Source of the DNA: a virus
Virus record (IMG/VR): IMGVR_UViG_3300046804_003469
Span: 62,001-126,000 of that record
DNA length: 64,000 nucleotides
Direction: 5' to 3' (one strand)
How positions within the stretch are numbered: the stretch's first letter is position 1; every line of letters begins with the position of its first letter. Below are positions 1 through 8,600 of the stretch, one piece after another. A model generated the notes under the pieces. That model was not told where the DNA came from. It worked only from the letters and a program-made list of their open reading frames with translations, and did no database searches. A program made the position numbers and the translations under genes.

Positions 1-3000
1 TACGTTGTAAGTAGAGTATCTGATAAAAATTCTGGAGATTATGGTCATCCAGTTCAATGGGATGCTACAAATAACAACTGGTACATTAATGTAAGTACTG
101 TTGCGGAAAATGAAATTTATTCCTTAATCACTAATTTGGGAGTTGCAAACTTAGGTAACGCAACACCTAGAACTTATATTAAAAGAGTACCTGATAGTAG
201 AGGATTAATTGATACAATTTATAGATTGAGATATGTTATACCAAAAGATTCTTCGGTAACTGCAAGACCACCTCTTGATGGATATATCTTACAGGTATCT
301 AATAATGTTATTGGTGCTGGCACGTCAGAAATACAAAAATATTTTAATCCAAATAATGCAACATTATCTAGATCAACAGACTTAAGAAATCCTAGTTTTA
401 TTTCTGGAGCATTCTGGTATGGTGGTTATGCATTTATCAATACAGAGTTACCACATAGATTATCATTAGGATCTATTGTTCAGATATCAAATGTAAAGAG
501 TACAGGAAATCCAACTGGAACTTATGGTCTTGGTTTTAATAATGTATTCCAAGTTGTTCAAATTTCAAACGCTAAGCAATTTACAGTTATTCTTACGATA
601 CCTCCAGGTACTTTTACAAATAATACTTCTTCTAGAGATTCAAGTCTTCCATATTTCCAGAGAAAATCAACTTATGGAACTTATCAAATTTATAGAAGTT
701 CTGAAATTAAAAAATATATTCCTTCCATTCAAGATGGTGTTTATCATTTAATTATTACAAATTCTTCAAACTCACCAACTGTTACACCATTCAATAACTT
801 AAAATTCTCACAACCAATTCAAAATCTTTATCCACAAACAAATAGAGATAATCCATCATCAGATCCAAATCCATCACAATGTTATGCAGTATCTGATCAA
901 ATTGGTAGAGTTGTTATTAATGATCCTCAAAATAGCATCAGTAAGGAATCTCTTGCAAGAGGATTATATGATGTAAATGTTGCTTTTGCTATCACGGACA
1001 TTTCCACAAAAACCACATATAATGATCATATATTTTACACAGCGATTGATCATGGACTTTCTGGTATTACATCAGTAAGTATTTTATCTGGAGGAAGTAG
1101 TTATGTTCCAGGAACTTATTATAATGCAAGCCTTGTTGGTATTGGAACTTCTGTAACTGGCTCAAATGCATCTGCATTAGTTGTAGTTAATGCTTCTGGA
1201 AATGTTTCAAACGTCCAAATTATGGATGGTGGTAGTGCTTATGGCATAGGAAATACTTTATCAGTTACAGGTATAGGAACTGCAGGTTCTCCAGGATCTG
1301 GTGCAGTTGTACAAGTAACTAGTATTATAGATCCAACTAATGATACCTTGTCCATTCTTGGTATTAGTAGTTTTGCATTCTTAAATTATAATACTCTGTA
1401 TAGAATTACAGGAGTAGATGTTGGAAAACCAAAAGAAATTAATGTAAAATCATCTGAAATAATTACTGGAATTACGACTTTAGTTCTTGGTACTGGAGTT
1501 GTACAAACTGCGGGTGTTTCTAATGCTGGAAAATCCATAGGAGTATCTTCATTAACTTATGATAGAATAACAGGAATTTCTACATTAAACTTTACAAATG
1601 CTCATGGATTTAAAGTTGATAATAAGATTAGACTTTCTGGATGTGATGATACATTCTTTGAGTCTAAAGATTATATTGTTAAGAGAGTAAATAATTTATC
1701 ATCTATTTCTATTAATACTGGTATTACTACAGTTGCAGTTTCTACTGGTGGAACTTCAATTTATGCTTTAAGACATTCATTCTCATCGTATGGAGGTGAT
1801 GTTGATACTGATAATGAAAATACTTCTGGTCGTATTATTCCTGCATATGGTGGATCTACAACATTATTAACTCAAACAGTTCTTTCGACAACATCAGATA
1901 GCGTTGCATTTGTAATTACTGATGCTGTACAATCAGGATTAAAAATTGGTGATTATCTATCAATTAATGATGAAATTGTTAGAATTAGACAAAACGTTAC
2001 TGGAGATGCAGTATATGTCTTCCGTGCAGTTCTTGGTTCGTTGAGACAAACGCATCAAGCAGGATCTGTTGTAAGAAGAATATATGTTCCTCCATTTGAA
2101 TTTAGAAGAAATTCAATTATTAGAGCATCTGGTCATACTTTTGAATACATGGGATTTGGTCCTGGAAACTATTCAACAGCATTCCCAGAAAAACAAAATA
2201 GAATTCTTTCTGCTCAAGAAGAATTACTTGCTCAGTCTTCTAAAATTAATGGTGGTATCAGTATCTATACTGGAATGGACAGTAAAGGAAACTTCTTTAC
2301 TGGAAATAAGAAAATTAACTCTGCAACAGGACAAGAAGAAGTATATGATTCACCAATTCCAACTGTTACTGGAGAAGATCCAGGACAGAAAAACCTTAAT
2401 GTTGGATTTGATGTTTTAACACCTCTCGAAATCAGTGTTAGTCGTTCATTAAGAGTTGAAGGAGGACCTAATAAAAACTTAATTTCACAATTTGATGGAC
2501 CTGTAATTTTCAATGAAAAAATTACTTCAAACGCAGCGAAAGGAATTGAAGCAACCTCTTTACTATTACAAGGAAATGCAACTATTTCTCGTAAGTATAC
2601 AGTAGGAATTTCCACTCCAATATTCTCTGGTAACTCTGGAGACGTTGTTTATACTGCATCTCCAGATTCTGGTGGAACATTAGGATGGGTTTATACACGT
2701 CAAAATAGATGGGAAAAATTTGGAAGAATATTTAATAATGGTATTGATGGAGTAGGAGTATCGAGTGCTGGTATTAATACAAATACATCAAGTTTAATTG
2801 ATTTTGTTGGAATTGGACTTTCAGTTAGTACAATAGCAACTCCAACAGGAGTTACTACAGTTGTTATCAATGGAGCACTTCCTTTTGGAAATGTTCTTGG
2901 AATTGGAACTGGATCAGTTGAGTCTGGAATTACCACATATATTGGAATTGCAACTCAAATTAACTTTGTGGGATCTGGAATGACCGTTACTGCTTCACCT

Positions 3001-4386
3001 GCAGTTAATGGAATTGCTACCGTTACTTTCGAAAGATCTCTTCCAGATATTTTTGCTGCTTCAAAATTCATTAAGGTTGGTGCTGCAGCAACAAACTTCT
3101 TGAAAGCAGACGGATCCGATGCTCTCATTACCTTTGCCGAAGTTACAGACGCTCTTGGATTTATTCCAGCAAACGCATCTTCAATTCCTTCTGGCAATTA
3201 TCCTCAAGGAAATTCATTAGTTCTCGATGATTTTAATCTTCCTGCTCAAGGAGGTCCTTTCAACGGAAATAAAACTGATTTTAGTGTTAACATTAATGGT
3301 ATTGCATATACAACACCAGGAACTGCAGCAAATCTCATTATTTCCATTGGTGGTGTTATACAAAAACCAGGAACTGATTACTTAATTGTTCCATCTGGAA
3401 CTGGAGCAAATACAAACACTATTCGCTTCACTACAGCACCAGCAACTGGAACACAAAACTTTGGTGTTGCTTTAGGTGGTCAAGGTTCACTGGTAAGTGA
3501 TCCTATTTGGGATAATAAAGGTGATTTAATTGTTGGTATTTCAAATAATTTATCAGCATCACTTCCATTAGGAACTAATAATCAAATTTTAACAGTTGAT
3601 ACATCTACTACTAGAGGAATTAGATGGAGTAGTGCATTAAATATCACAACTGTTAATGTTGGCACTTCATTAACAGTTGGAAGTGCGGCAACATTTACAT
3701 CTACTGGATTAAACTTTAATACTGGTATAATCACGGCTAGAACGTTTATTGGTAACTTAACTGGAACTGCTTCTACTGCAAGTATTGCAACAACTTCCTT
3801 TGGATTAACTGGTAACCCAATTATTAACGTAAGTGGTGTTACTTGCACAAATGGTAGTGGTATTATAACTGCAACAAGTTATAGAGTTGGTACATCATTA
3901 ACAATTACATCTTCTGGTATTAATGTTAATACTGGTGTAGTTACTGCCAGAACATTTATTGGAAATGGCACAATTCCAGTTGGTGGAATTATCATGTGGT
4001 CTGGAACAATTGCAGGCATTCCAACAGGATGGGCCTTGTGCGATGGAACAAATTCAACTCCAGATTTGAGAAATAGATTTATTGTTGGTGCTGGTTCAGA
4101 TACTGATACTTATTCAATAGGTATTGGATCTGCAATTTCACCTTCTGGACAAATTGGTGTAGGTTCTACAGGTGGTTATGATTCTACAATATTAGATGTT
4201 GAAAATCTCCCACCACACAATCATGGAATTAATTATGCTCAAGGATATAATATTGCGTTTGGTTCAAACGTCGGAATTCCATTAGAAATCAATGATGGTA
4301 CATCATTACCATTGCAGGGAAGTGGAAATGCATTTGACACTAGACCTCCATATTATGCACTCGCATTCATCATGAGAACTATATAA
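1..4386 (+). CDS. Giant tail fibre / virion structural protein, C-terminal part (5' end outside window), with tail-collar domain
   Basis: The reading frame is open from base 1, so this is the last 1461 residues of a larger protein. Most of it is Gly/Ser/Thr/Asn-rich with beta-type repeats and no catalytic motif. The final ~135 residues form a phage tail-collar domain of the kind found in T4 short tail fibre gp12 and microcystin-dependent proteins: VGGIIMWSG, then PTGWALCDGT, PDLRNRFIVGAG, ENLPPHNHGI and the terminal RPPYYALAFIMR. The trimeric collar domain ends many fibres and can contribute to attachment. An AAGGAG ribosome site for the next gene follows the stop directly. The role in host adsorption is inferred from family and context. 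The open frame and the collar signature are read directly. Confidence 0.9.
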   Translation, partial: YVVSRVSDKNSGDYGHPVQWDATNNNWYINVSTVAENEIYSLITNLGVANLGNATPRTYIKRVPDSRGLIDTIYRLRYVIPKDSSVTARPPLDGYILQVSNNVIGAGTSEIQKYFNPNNATLSRSTDLRNPSFISGAFWYGGYAFINTELPHRLSLGSIVQISNVKSTGNPTGTYGLGFNNVFQVVQISNAKQFTVILTIPPGTFTNNTSSRDSSLPYFQRKSTYGTYQIYRSSEIKKYIPSIQDGVYHLIITNSSNSPTVTPFNNLKFSQPIQNLYPQTNRDNPSSDPNPSQCYAVSDQIGRVVINDPQNSISKESLARGLYDVNVAFAITDISTKTTYNDHIFYTAIDHGLSGITSVSILSGGSSYVPGTYYNASLVGIGTSVTGSNASALVVVNASGNVSNVQIMDGGSAYGIGNTLSVTGIGTAGSPGSGAVVQVTSIIDPTNDTLSILGISSFAFLNYNTLYRITGVDVGKPKEINVKSSEIITGITTLVLGTGVVQTAGVSNAGKSIGVSSLTYDRITGISTLNFTNAHGFKVDNKIRLSGCDDTFFESKDYIVKRVNNLSSISINTGITTVAVSTGGTSIYALRHSFSSYGGDVDTDNENTSGRIIPAYGGSTTLLTQTVLSTTSDSVAFVITDAVQSGLKIGDYLSINDEIVRIRQNVTGDAVYVFRAVLGSLRQTHQAGSVVRRIYVPPFEFRRNSIIRASGHTFEYMGFGPGNYSTAFPEKQNRILSAQEELLAQSSKINGGISIYTGMDSKGNFFTGNKKINSATGQEEVYDSPIPTVTGEDPGQKNLNVGFDVLTPLEISVSRSLRVEGGPNKNLISQFDGPVIFNEKITSNAAKGIEATSLLLQGNATISRKYTVGISTPIFSGNSGDVVYTASPDSGGTLGWVYTRQNRWEKFGRIFNNGIDGVGVSSAGINTNTSSLIDFVGIGLSVSTIATPTGVTTVVINGALPFGNVLGIGTGSVESGITTYIGIATQINFVGSGMTVTASPAVNGIATVTFERSLPDIFAASKFIKVGAAATNFLKADGSDALITFAEVTDALGFIPANASSIPSGNYPQGNSLVLDDFNLPAQGGPFNGNKTDFSVNINGIAYTTPGTAANLIISIGGVIQKPGTDYLIVPSGTGANTNTIRFTTAPATGTQNFGVALGGQGSLVSDPIWDNKGDLIVGISNNLSASLPLGTNNQILTVDTSTTRGIRWSSALNITTVNVGTSLTVGSAATFTSTGLNFNTGIITARTFIGNLTGTASTASIATTSFGLTGNPIINVSGVTCTNGSGIITATSYRVGTSLTITSSGINVNTGVVTARTFIGNGTIPVGGIIMWSGTIAGIPTGWALCDGTNSTPDLRNRFIVGAGSDTDTYSIGIGSAISPSGQIGVGSTGGYDSTILDVENLPPHNHGINYAQGYNIAFGSNVGIPLEINDGTSLPLQGSGNAFDTRPPYYALAFIMRTI

Positions 4387-4406
4387 AAAAATAAAGGAGA
4401 ACTAAA

Positions 4407-4580
4407 ATGTCACAAACACAAGTAGAACTTTATAAAGATCTTACAATTACAACTCCTGATATTGTAGACTTATCAGTTACGACACCAAAAATCGCGGATC
4501 GTTCGGTTACAAGACAAAAATTAGCACTCGATGCTCAAAATTATCCGTTTACGACCCGTGGATTTAGTATGCCACTTTGA
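4407..4580 (+). CDS. Small 57-aa fibre-associated protein
   Basis: ATG at 4407 follows a good AAGGAGA ribosome site at 4394-4400, 20 bases after the giant fibre gene. The product contains two tandem 'SVT..KI/KLA' units (DLSVTTPKIADRSVTRQKLA), a short repeat common in phage tail-fibre stalks. It ends in an aromatic, basic tail (YPFTTRGFSMPL). It may be a short stalk piece or the remnant of a longer fibre. The function is unknown. The gene is convergent with a minus-strand gene whose stop lies two bases beyond its own stop. Confidence 0.7.
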   Translation: MSQTQVELYKDLTITTPDIVDLSVTTPKIADRSVTRQKLALDAQNYPFTTRGFSMPL

Positions 4581-4591
4581 AATTAAGTGGC
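4571..4591. terminator. Hairpin at convergent gene ends
   Basis: GCCACTT (4571-4577) and AAGTGGC (4585-4591) form a perfect 7-bp stem with a 7-base loop. The structure contains the stop codons of both converging genes (TGA at 4578, minus-strand TAA at 4583-4585). It probably acts as a bidirectional terminator. There is no long T run on either side, so this is inferred from position and symmetry. Confidence 0.5.
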
Positions 4592-5035
4592 AAGTTCTGT
4601 AATTGCTAATATATTATAAGCACCACATACGGCACTAAATGATTGATTTGGTGCCAACATTATTTCTGAAGGAAGTTCTGAAACTGAAGTGGTTGGTACT
4701 TGATGCCAACCCCAATATGTAGACCAATATGGATAATAAGCATAATAGTCATAATAATACCAATACCCATAATAAAAACCATAGTAATAGTAATAGTAGT
4801 AGTAAGTGTAAGGATAGTACCAATACCTATAAAACCAGCGATAACTACGATAGTATACTAAATTAGCATCATACGTTTTAACTACTTCATTGCCATAAAA
4901 TGTACTTACTTGCGTTATTCCTGCCCATGTTATTGAAAATGGGTTTTGCATGAAGTTGATTATAAGTCTTACATTTTGCCCTGTGGTATTTGTGTAAGAT
5001 GGATTGCTGATTCCGCTTAATACTTGTGATGCCAT
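4583..5035 (-). CDS. Minus-strand small adhesin-like protein with extreme Tyr-rich centre
   Basis: The product is 150 aa, starting at the ATG of MASQVLSG. An AAGGAGG ribosome site lies 12 bases upstream, inside the last codons of the neighbouring gene. Both ends are homologous to that neighbour: the N-terminus reads 'LSG.SNP.Y.N.TGQNVRL.INFM' and the C-terminus 'PSEIMLA...FSA..GAYNI'. Between them lies a block of about 50 residues containing roughly 28 tyrosines plus Trp, Phe and Gly, including a run of eight Tyr. The codons are TAC/TAT triplet repeats. This looks like conserved shoulders carrying a variable aromatic binding surface, perhaps a fibre-tip or capsid-decoration adhesin. No known family was recognised. 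It is one of only two minus-strand genes in the window. Confidence 0.75.
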   Translation of the reverse strand: MASQVLSGISNPSYTNTTGQNVRLIINFMQNPFSITWAGITQVSTFYGNEVVKTYDANLVYYRSYRWFYRYWYYPYTYYYYYYYYGFYYGYWYYYDYYAYYPYWSTYWGWHQVPTTSVSELPSEIMLAPNQSFSAVCGAYNILAITELAT

Positions 5036-5036
5036 A

Positions 5037-5594
5037 TCAAGTCCCATCCTCCTTAATTATTATAATATTGTATGCTCCAGATGTAGCACTAAAAAGATCA
5101 CCATTAGCGAGCATTATTTCAGTTGGAAAATTTCCACCACGAGAAATAGATAAAGGAATATAAAAAATATTTGATCCTTCTCCCCACCAAGAGTTAAATC
5201 CCCACCACCAGTGATACCATCCCCACCAATATCTTGAGTTACTTGTGATTGGATGAGAATCTGGGTTTCCAGTATTTGTGCTAGAAAAATGAGGAGGATG
5301 GTAAGCATTAGTATATGGAAAGTATGTCATAGTAACTCTACTTCCAGGCACTGCTTGACCACTATGTATTGTGTTTGGAGAAGCTTGATTATGCCCCTGG
5401 GGAATTGCGTATCTAAATTCACCATAGATATTTTGAATATCCTTTCCAATTGTTGTAGAAGCATTACTAATACTAACTCCAGACCAACTCATTCTCGTGA
5501 CATTCGACATATAATTAATAAGTAATCTTACATTCTGTCCAGTACTATTGACATAAGTAGGATTGCTTGCTCCACTTAATACTGTAGATGCCAT
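5037..5594 (-). CDS. Minus-strand small adhesin-like protein with Trp/Tyr/His-rich centre (paralogue)
   Basis: The product is 185 aa, starting at MASTVLSG (ATG at 5594-5592 on the minus strand). Its N-terminal ~35 and C-terminal ~35 residues match the downstream gene at 4583-5035. The middle is different: about 80 residues rich in Asn, His, Pro and Thr, then a Trp/Gly/Tyr-rich stretch (RYWWGWYHWWWGFNSWWG). Its TGA is two bases from the next start, so the two genes are translationally linked. Divergent transcription from the 1805-aa fibre gene starts in the 76-base gap. Function unknown. Position among fibre genes and the aromatic-rich insert suggest ligand or surface binding. Confidence 0.75.
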   Translation of the reverse strand: MASTVLSGASNPTYVNSTGQNVRLLINYMSNVTRMSWSGVSISNASTTIGKDIQNIYGEFRYAIPQGHNQASPNTIHSGQAVPGSRVTMTYFPYTNAYHPPHFSSTNTGNPDSHPITSNSRYWWGWYHWWWGFNSWWGEGSNIFYIPLSISRGGNFPTEIMLANGDLFSATSGAYNIIIIKEDGT

Positions 5595-5632
5595 ATTATT
5601 TTTAGCTAACAATTTATATTATTTAGTTTCTT

Positions 5633-5640
5633 TATAAATA
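5633..5640 (+). promoter_or_regulatory. T4-type late promoter TATAAATA
   Basis: This is an exact TATAAATA octamer 31 bases before the start of the 1805-aa fibre gene, in the divergent gap between + and - strand genes. T4-like phages transcribe late structural genes from this sequence with a phage sigma factor and sliding clamp. The minus strand of the same gap holds a near match (ATATAAAT) that could serve the two minus-strand genes. Confidence 0.65.
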
Positions 5641-5670
5641 ATATAAAAGCAGGGTGGAGAGTGAAACCCA

Positions 5671-8600
5671 ATGGCAATTAACAAGAATTTTGTAGTCAAG
5701 AACGGACTAGAAATTGCCACCAAACTGATCTTTGCAGATCCCGTAACTAATAAGGTAGGAATTGGAAATAGTGTTCCTTCTTATACACTCGATGTCACTG
5801 GAAACGCTAATATATCACAAGATATAAGAATAAGCGGCGCCGCAACATTTCCAACGGCAACAGGATCAAATTTATATTATAGTAATTCATTCTTCAACAA
5901 TTCATTTACAACAAGTGCATATGTAGTAAGTGGAGTTGTTACTACAATCACTGGTACTTCTTTAAATTATTCTGGAATAGGAACTGTTCAAACACAGTTA
6001 GATGTTGGAGTTGGAGGAGCAACACTTACTGCAAACGCAGTATCTTCAAATATTGGTATTGCGAATACAAATCCAACACAAAGATTTCAAATCAATACAG
6101 GAACAAATCTTGTTTCTGTAACTTCTATAGGAAATGTTGGTATTAATTCCGCAATTCCAACATCTAAGTTATATGTTGTAGGAGATCAATTTGTCACTGG
6201 TGTTATTACAGCATCGACATATAATGGACAAATTCAATCTGGTTTAGCAACAATATCTTCAGTTATTGGTACTTCTTTATATTTTGTTGGAGTATCAACG
6301 TTTACAAATAGTTCAACAGTTCTGATTGGTACAGGATCTTCAACAGGAACTGCTGGTCAAATTCTCCAAATTGCTGGAATTAATAGTAGCGTTTATATTG
6401 GTGGAAATCTTGGAATTGGTAACACAAATCCAGGAAGTAGATTTGATGTTATGTCAGTTGCTGCATCATCAGCAACTGGTGCAAGAATTGGTTTATTGAC
6501 ATCTTTTGTTGCTATTGGAACTGATATTGGAAGATCAATTGAGATTGGAGTTGGACAATCAACTCTCAATACTTATTTGGATTTCCATGGTGCTGATGAT
6601 ACTTACTCAGACTATGCAGCGAGATTGCTCCGTAATACTGGAGCAAATAGTAACTTTGATATCATCAATAGAGGAACTGGAAATATTAGATTAATTTCTA
6701 ATGAAGCAGGAAACATTGACGTTTATACAACTAATACTCAAAGAGCAAGAGTAGATAAAGACGGATATTTCATTGTAGGTGCTGCCCAAACATCAGGTAC
6801 TCAATTATTCCAAGTACAAGGTGGCGCTTATATTACTGGAACTGTTGGAATTGGTAGTTCTGCTCCTGGAGCAAAATTAAATGTTGTTCCATCTTCTGCA
6901 GCAATTGCTGGTCTATTCTCTGGAACTACAACAGCAGATCTTGTAAGACTCACCCAAACTGGTGCTGGTAACATTTTTGTTGCTCAGAATGCAGATTCAA
7001 GCACTACTCCATTCATAATCAACAACTCTGGTAATACTGGAATTGGAACTTCACTTCCTGGTGCAAAACTCCACGTATTACCAACTTCAACTGGAATTGC
7101 TGGATTGTTCTCTGGAAGCACTTCAGCAGACATGGTTCGTATTACCCAAGCAGGCTCGGGTAATGCTTTTGTCGTAGAAGATTCATCAAATCCAGATTCA
7201 AACCCATTTGTAATTGATACGAATGGTAATGTTGGTATTCTTTCCGCAACTCCAACAACCAATTTAGATGTTATTGGAACTTTAGGTGCAAGAATAGGTT
7301 TAACAACATCATATATTGCAATTGGAACAGATTTAGGTAGAAATATTGAAATTGGTCTTGGCAATTCTACTGGAGCAACATATATTGATTTCCATGGTGC
7401 TTATAATCTTTATCCAGACTATTCTGCAAGATTATTCAGTGATACTGGAGCATTAGGTAATTTTGATATTGTTAATCGTGGTGGAAGTATTCGTTTAATC
7501 GCTACTGATTCAACTGGAAATATTGATTTCTTAACAAATAATATTTTAAGAGGTAGAATTGATAAAGATGGAACAGTTTCTGTAGGAACTGCAACCTCAA
7601 CAGGAACTGCAAATCAAGTATTCCAAGTTGCTGGTGTAAGTAGCAATGCTTATATTGGTGGTCAGTTAGCAATTGGTAATACAACTGCTGGTTCTAGAGT
7701 TTATGTTGTTCCAACCAGTTCAGAAATTGCTGGTGTATTTTCTGGAACTACATCTGCAGATATGGTTCGCATTACTCAGATGGGATCTGGTAATGCATTT
7801 GTAATACAAGATTCTGCCGACCCTGATACTTCTCCTTTTGTAATTGATACGTTTGGTAGAGTAATTGTTGGAACAACTACTGGAATCACAATGCGTGGTT
7901 TCAATGGATGGATACAAGAACATGGAACCGATGATAATACTACTAGACATCAAATTGTTCGTTGGTCCAATGATGCACTTGGTCCTGTCCATTCATTCCT
8001 CAAATCAAAGGGAACCTCTGTAGGTTCAAATGTTATTGCTGCATATAATGATTCAACTGGTGAACTTCATTTCTTAGCAAATGATGGAACCGATTTTGTA
8101 AGAACTGGTATCATTAGTGCTGCTGTAGATGGAACAGCAGGACTTGGTTCAATGCCAGGTAGATTGGCATTTTATACAGTTTCTGCAGGTAGTTCAATTC
8201 CAATTGAAGCAATGCGTGTCAATTCGGGACAAGTTGTTCTGATTGGTACTGCAACTTCTACTGGAACTGCAAATCAAAAACTTCAAATTGGAACTGCAAC
8301 TACAACATTAGGTGCTTATATTTCTGGTTTTGTTGGAATTGCTTCAACCAATCCATCATCAAATTTAACAGTTGGTGGTAATGTTTTAATCACTGGAGTT
8401 ACAACATCATTAGTATTCAATGGTAATATTAATGCAACTGGTGTTTCTACATTCAGTGCCTCAGCAGGACCAGTATTAATTGGTACTGGCACATCGACAG
8501 GAACTGCAGGTCAAGTTCTTCAAGTTGCTGGTGTTAATAGTAGTGTATATGTCGGTGGAACAGTTGCTCTTGGCGCAACAATTGCTGGAGCAAGATTATA

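Noticed and set aside
2265-4000. Minus-strand open frames across the fibre genes
   Set aside because: Low-complexity anti-sense frames of Gly/Thr/Val-rich fibre repeats, without ribosome sites; treated as shadows.
4583-5594. Diversity-generating retroelement variable region
   Set aside because: The aromatic-rich centres resemble a target, but no reverse transcriptase or template repeat is visible in the window.
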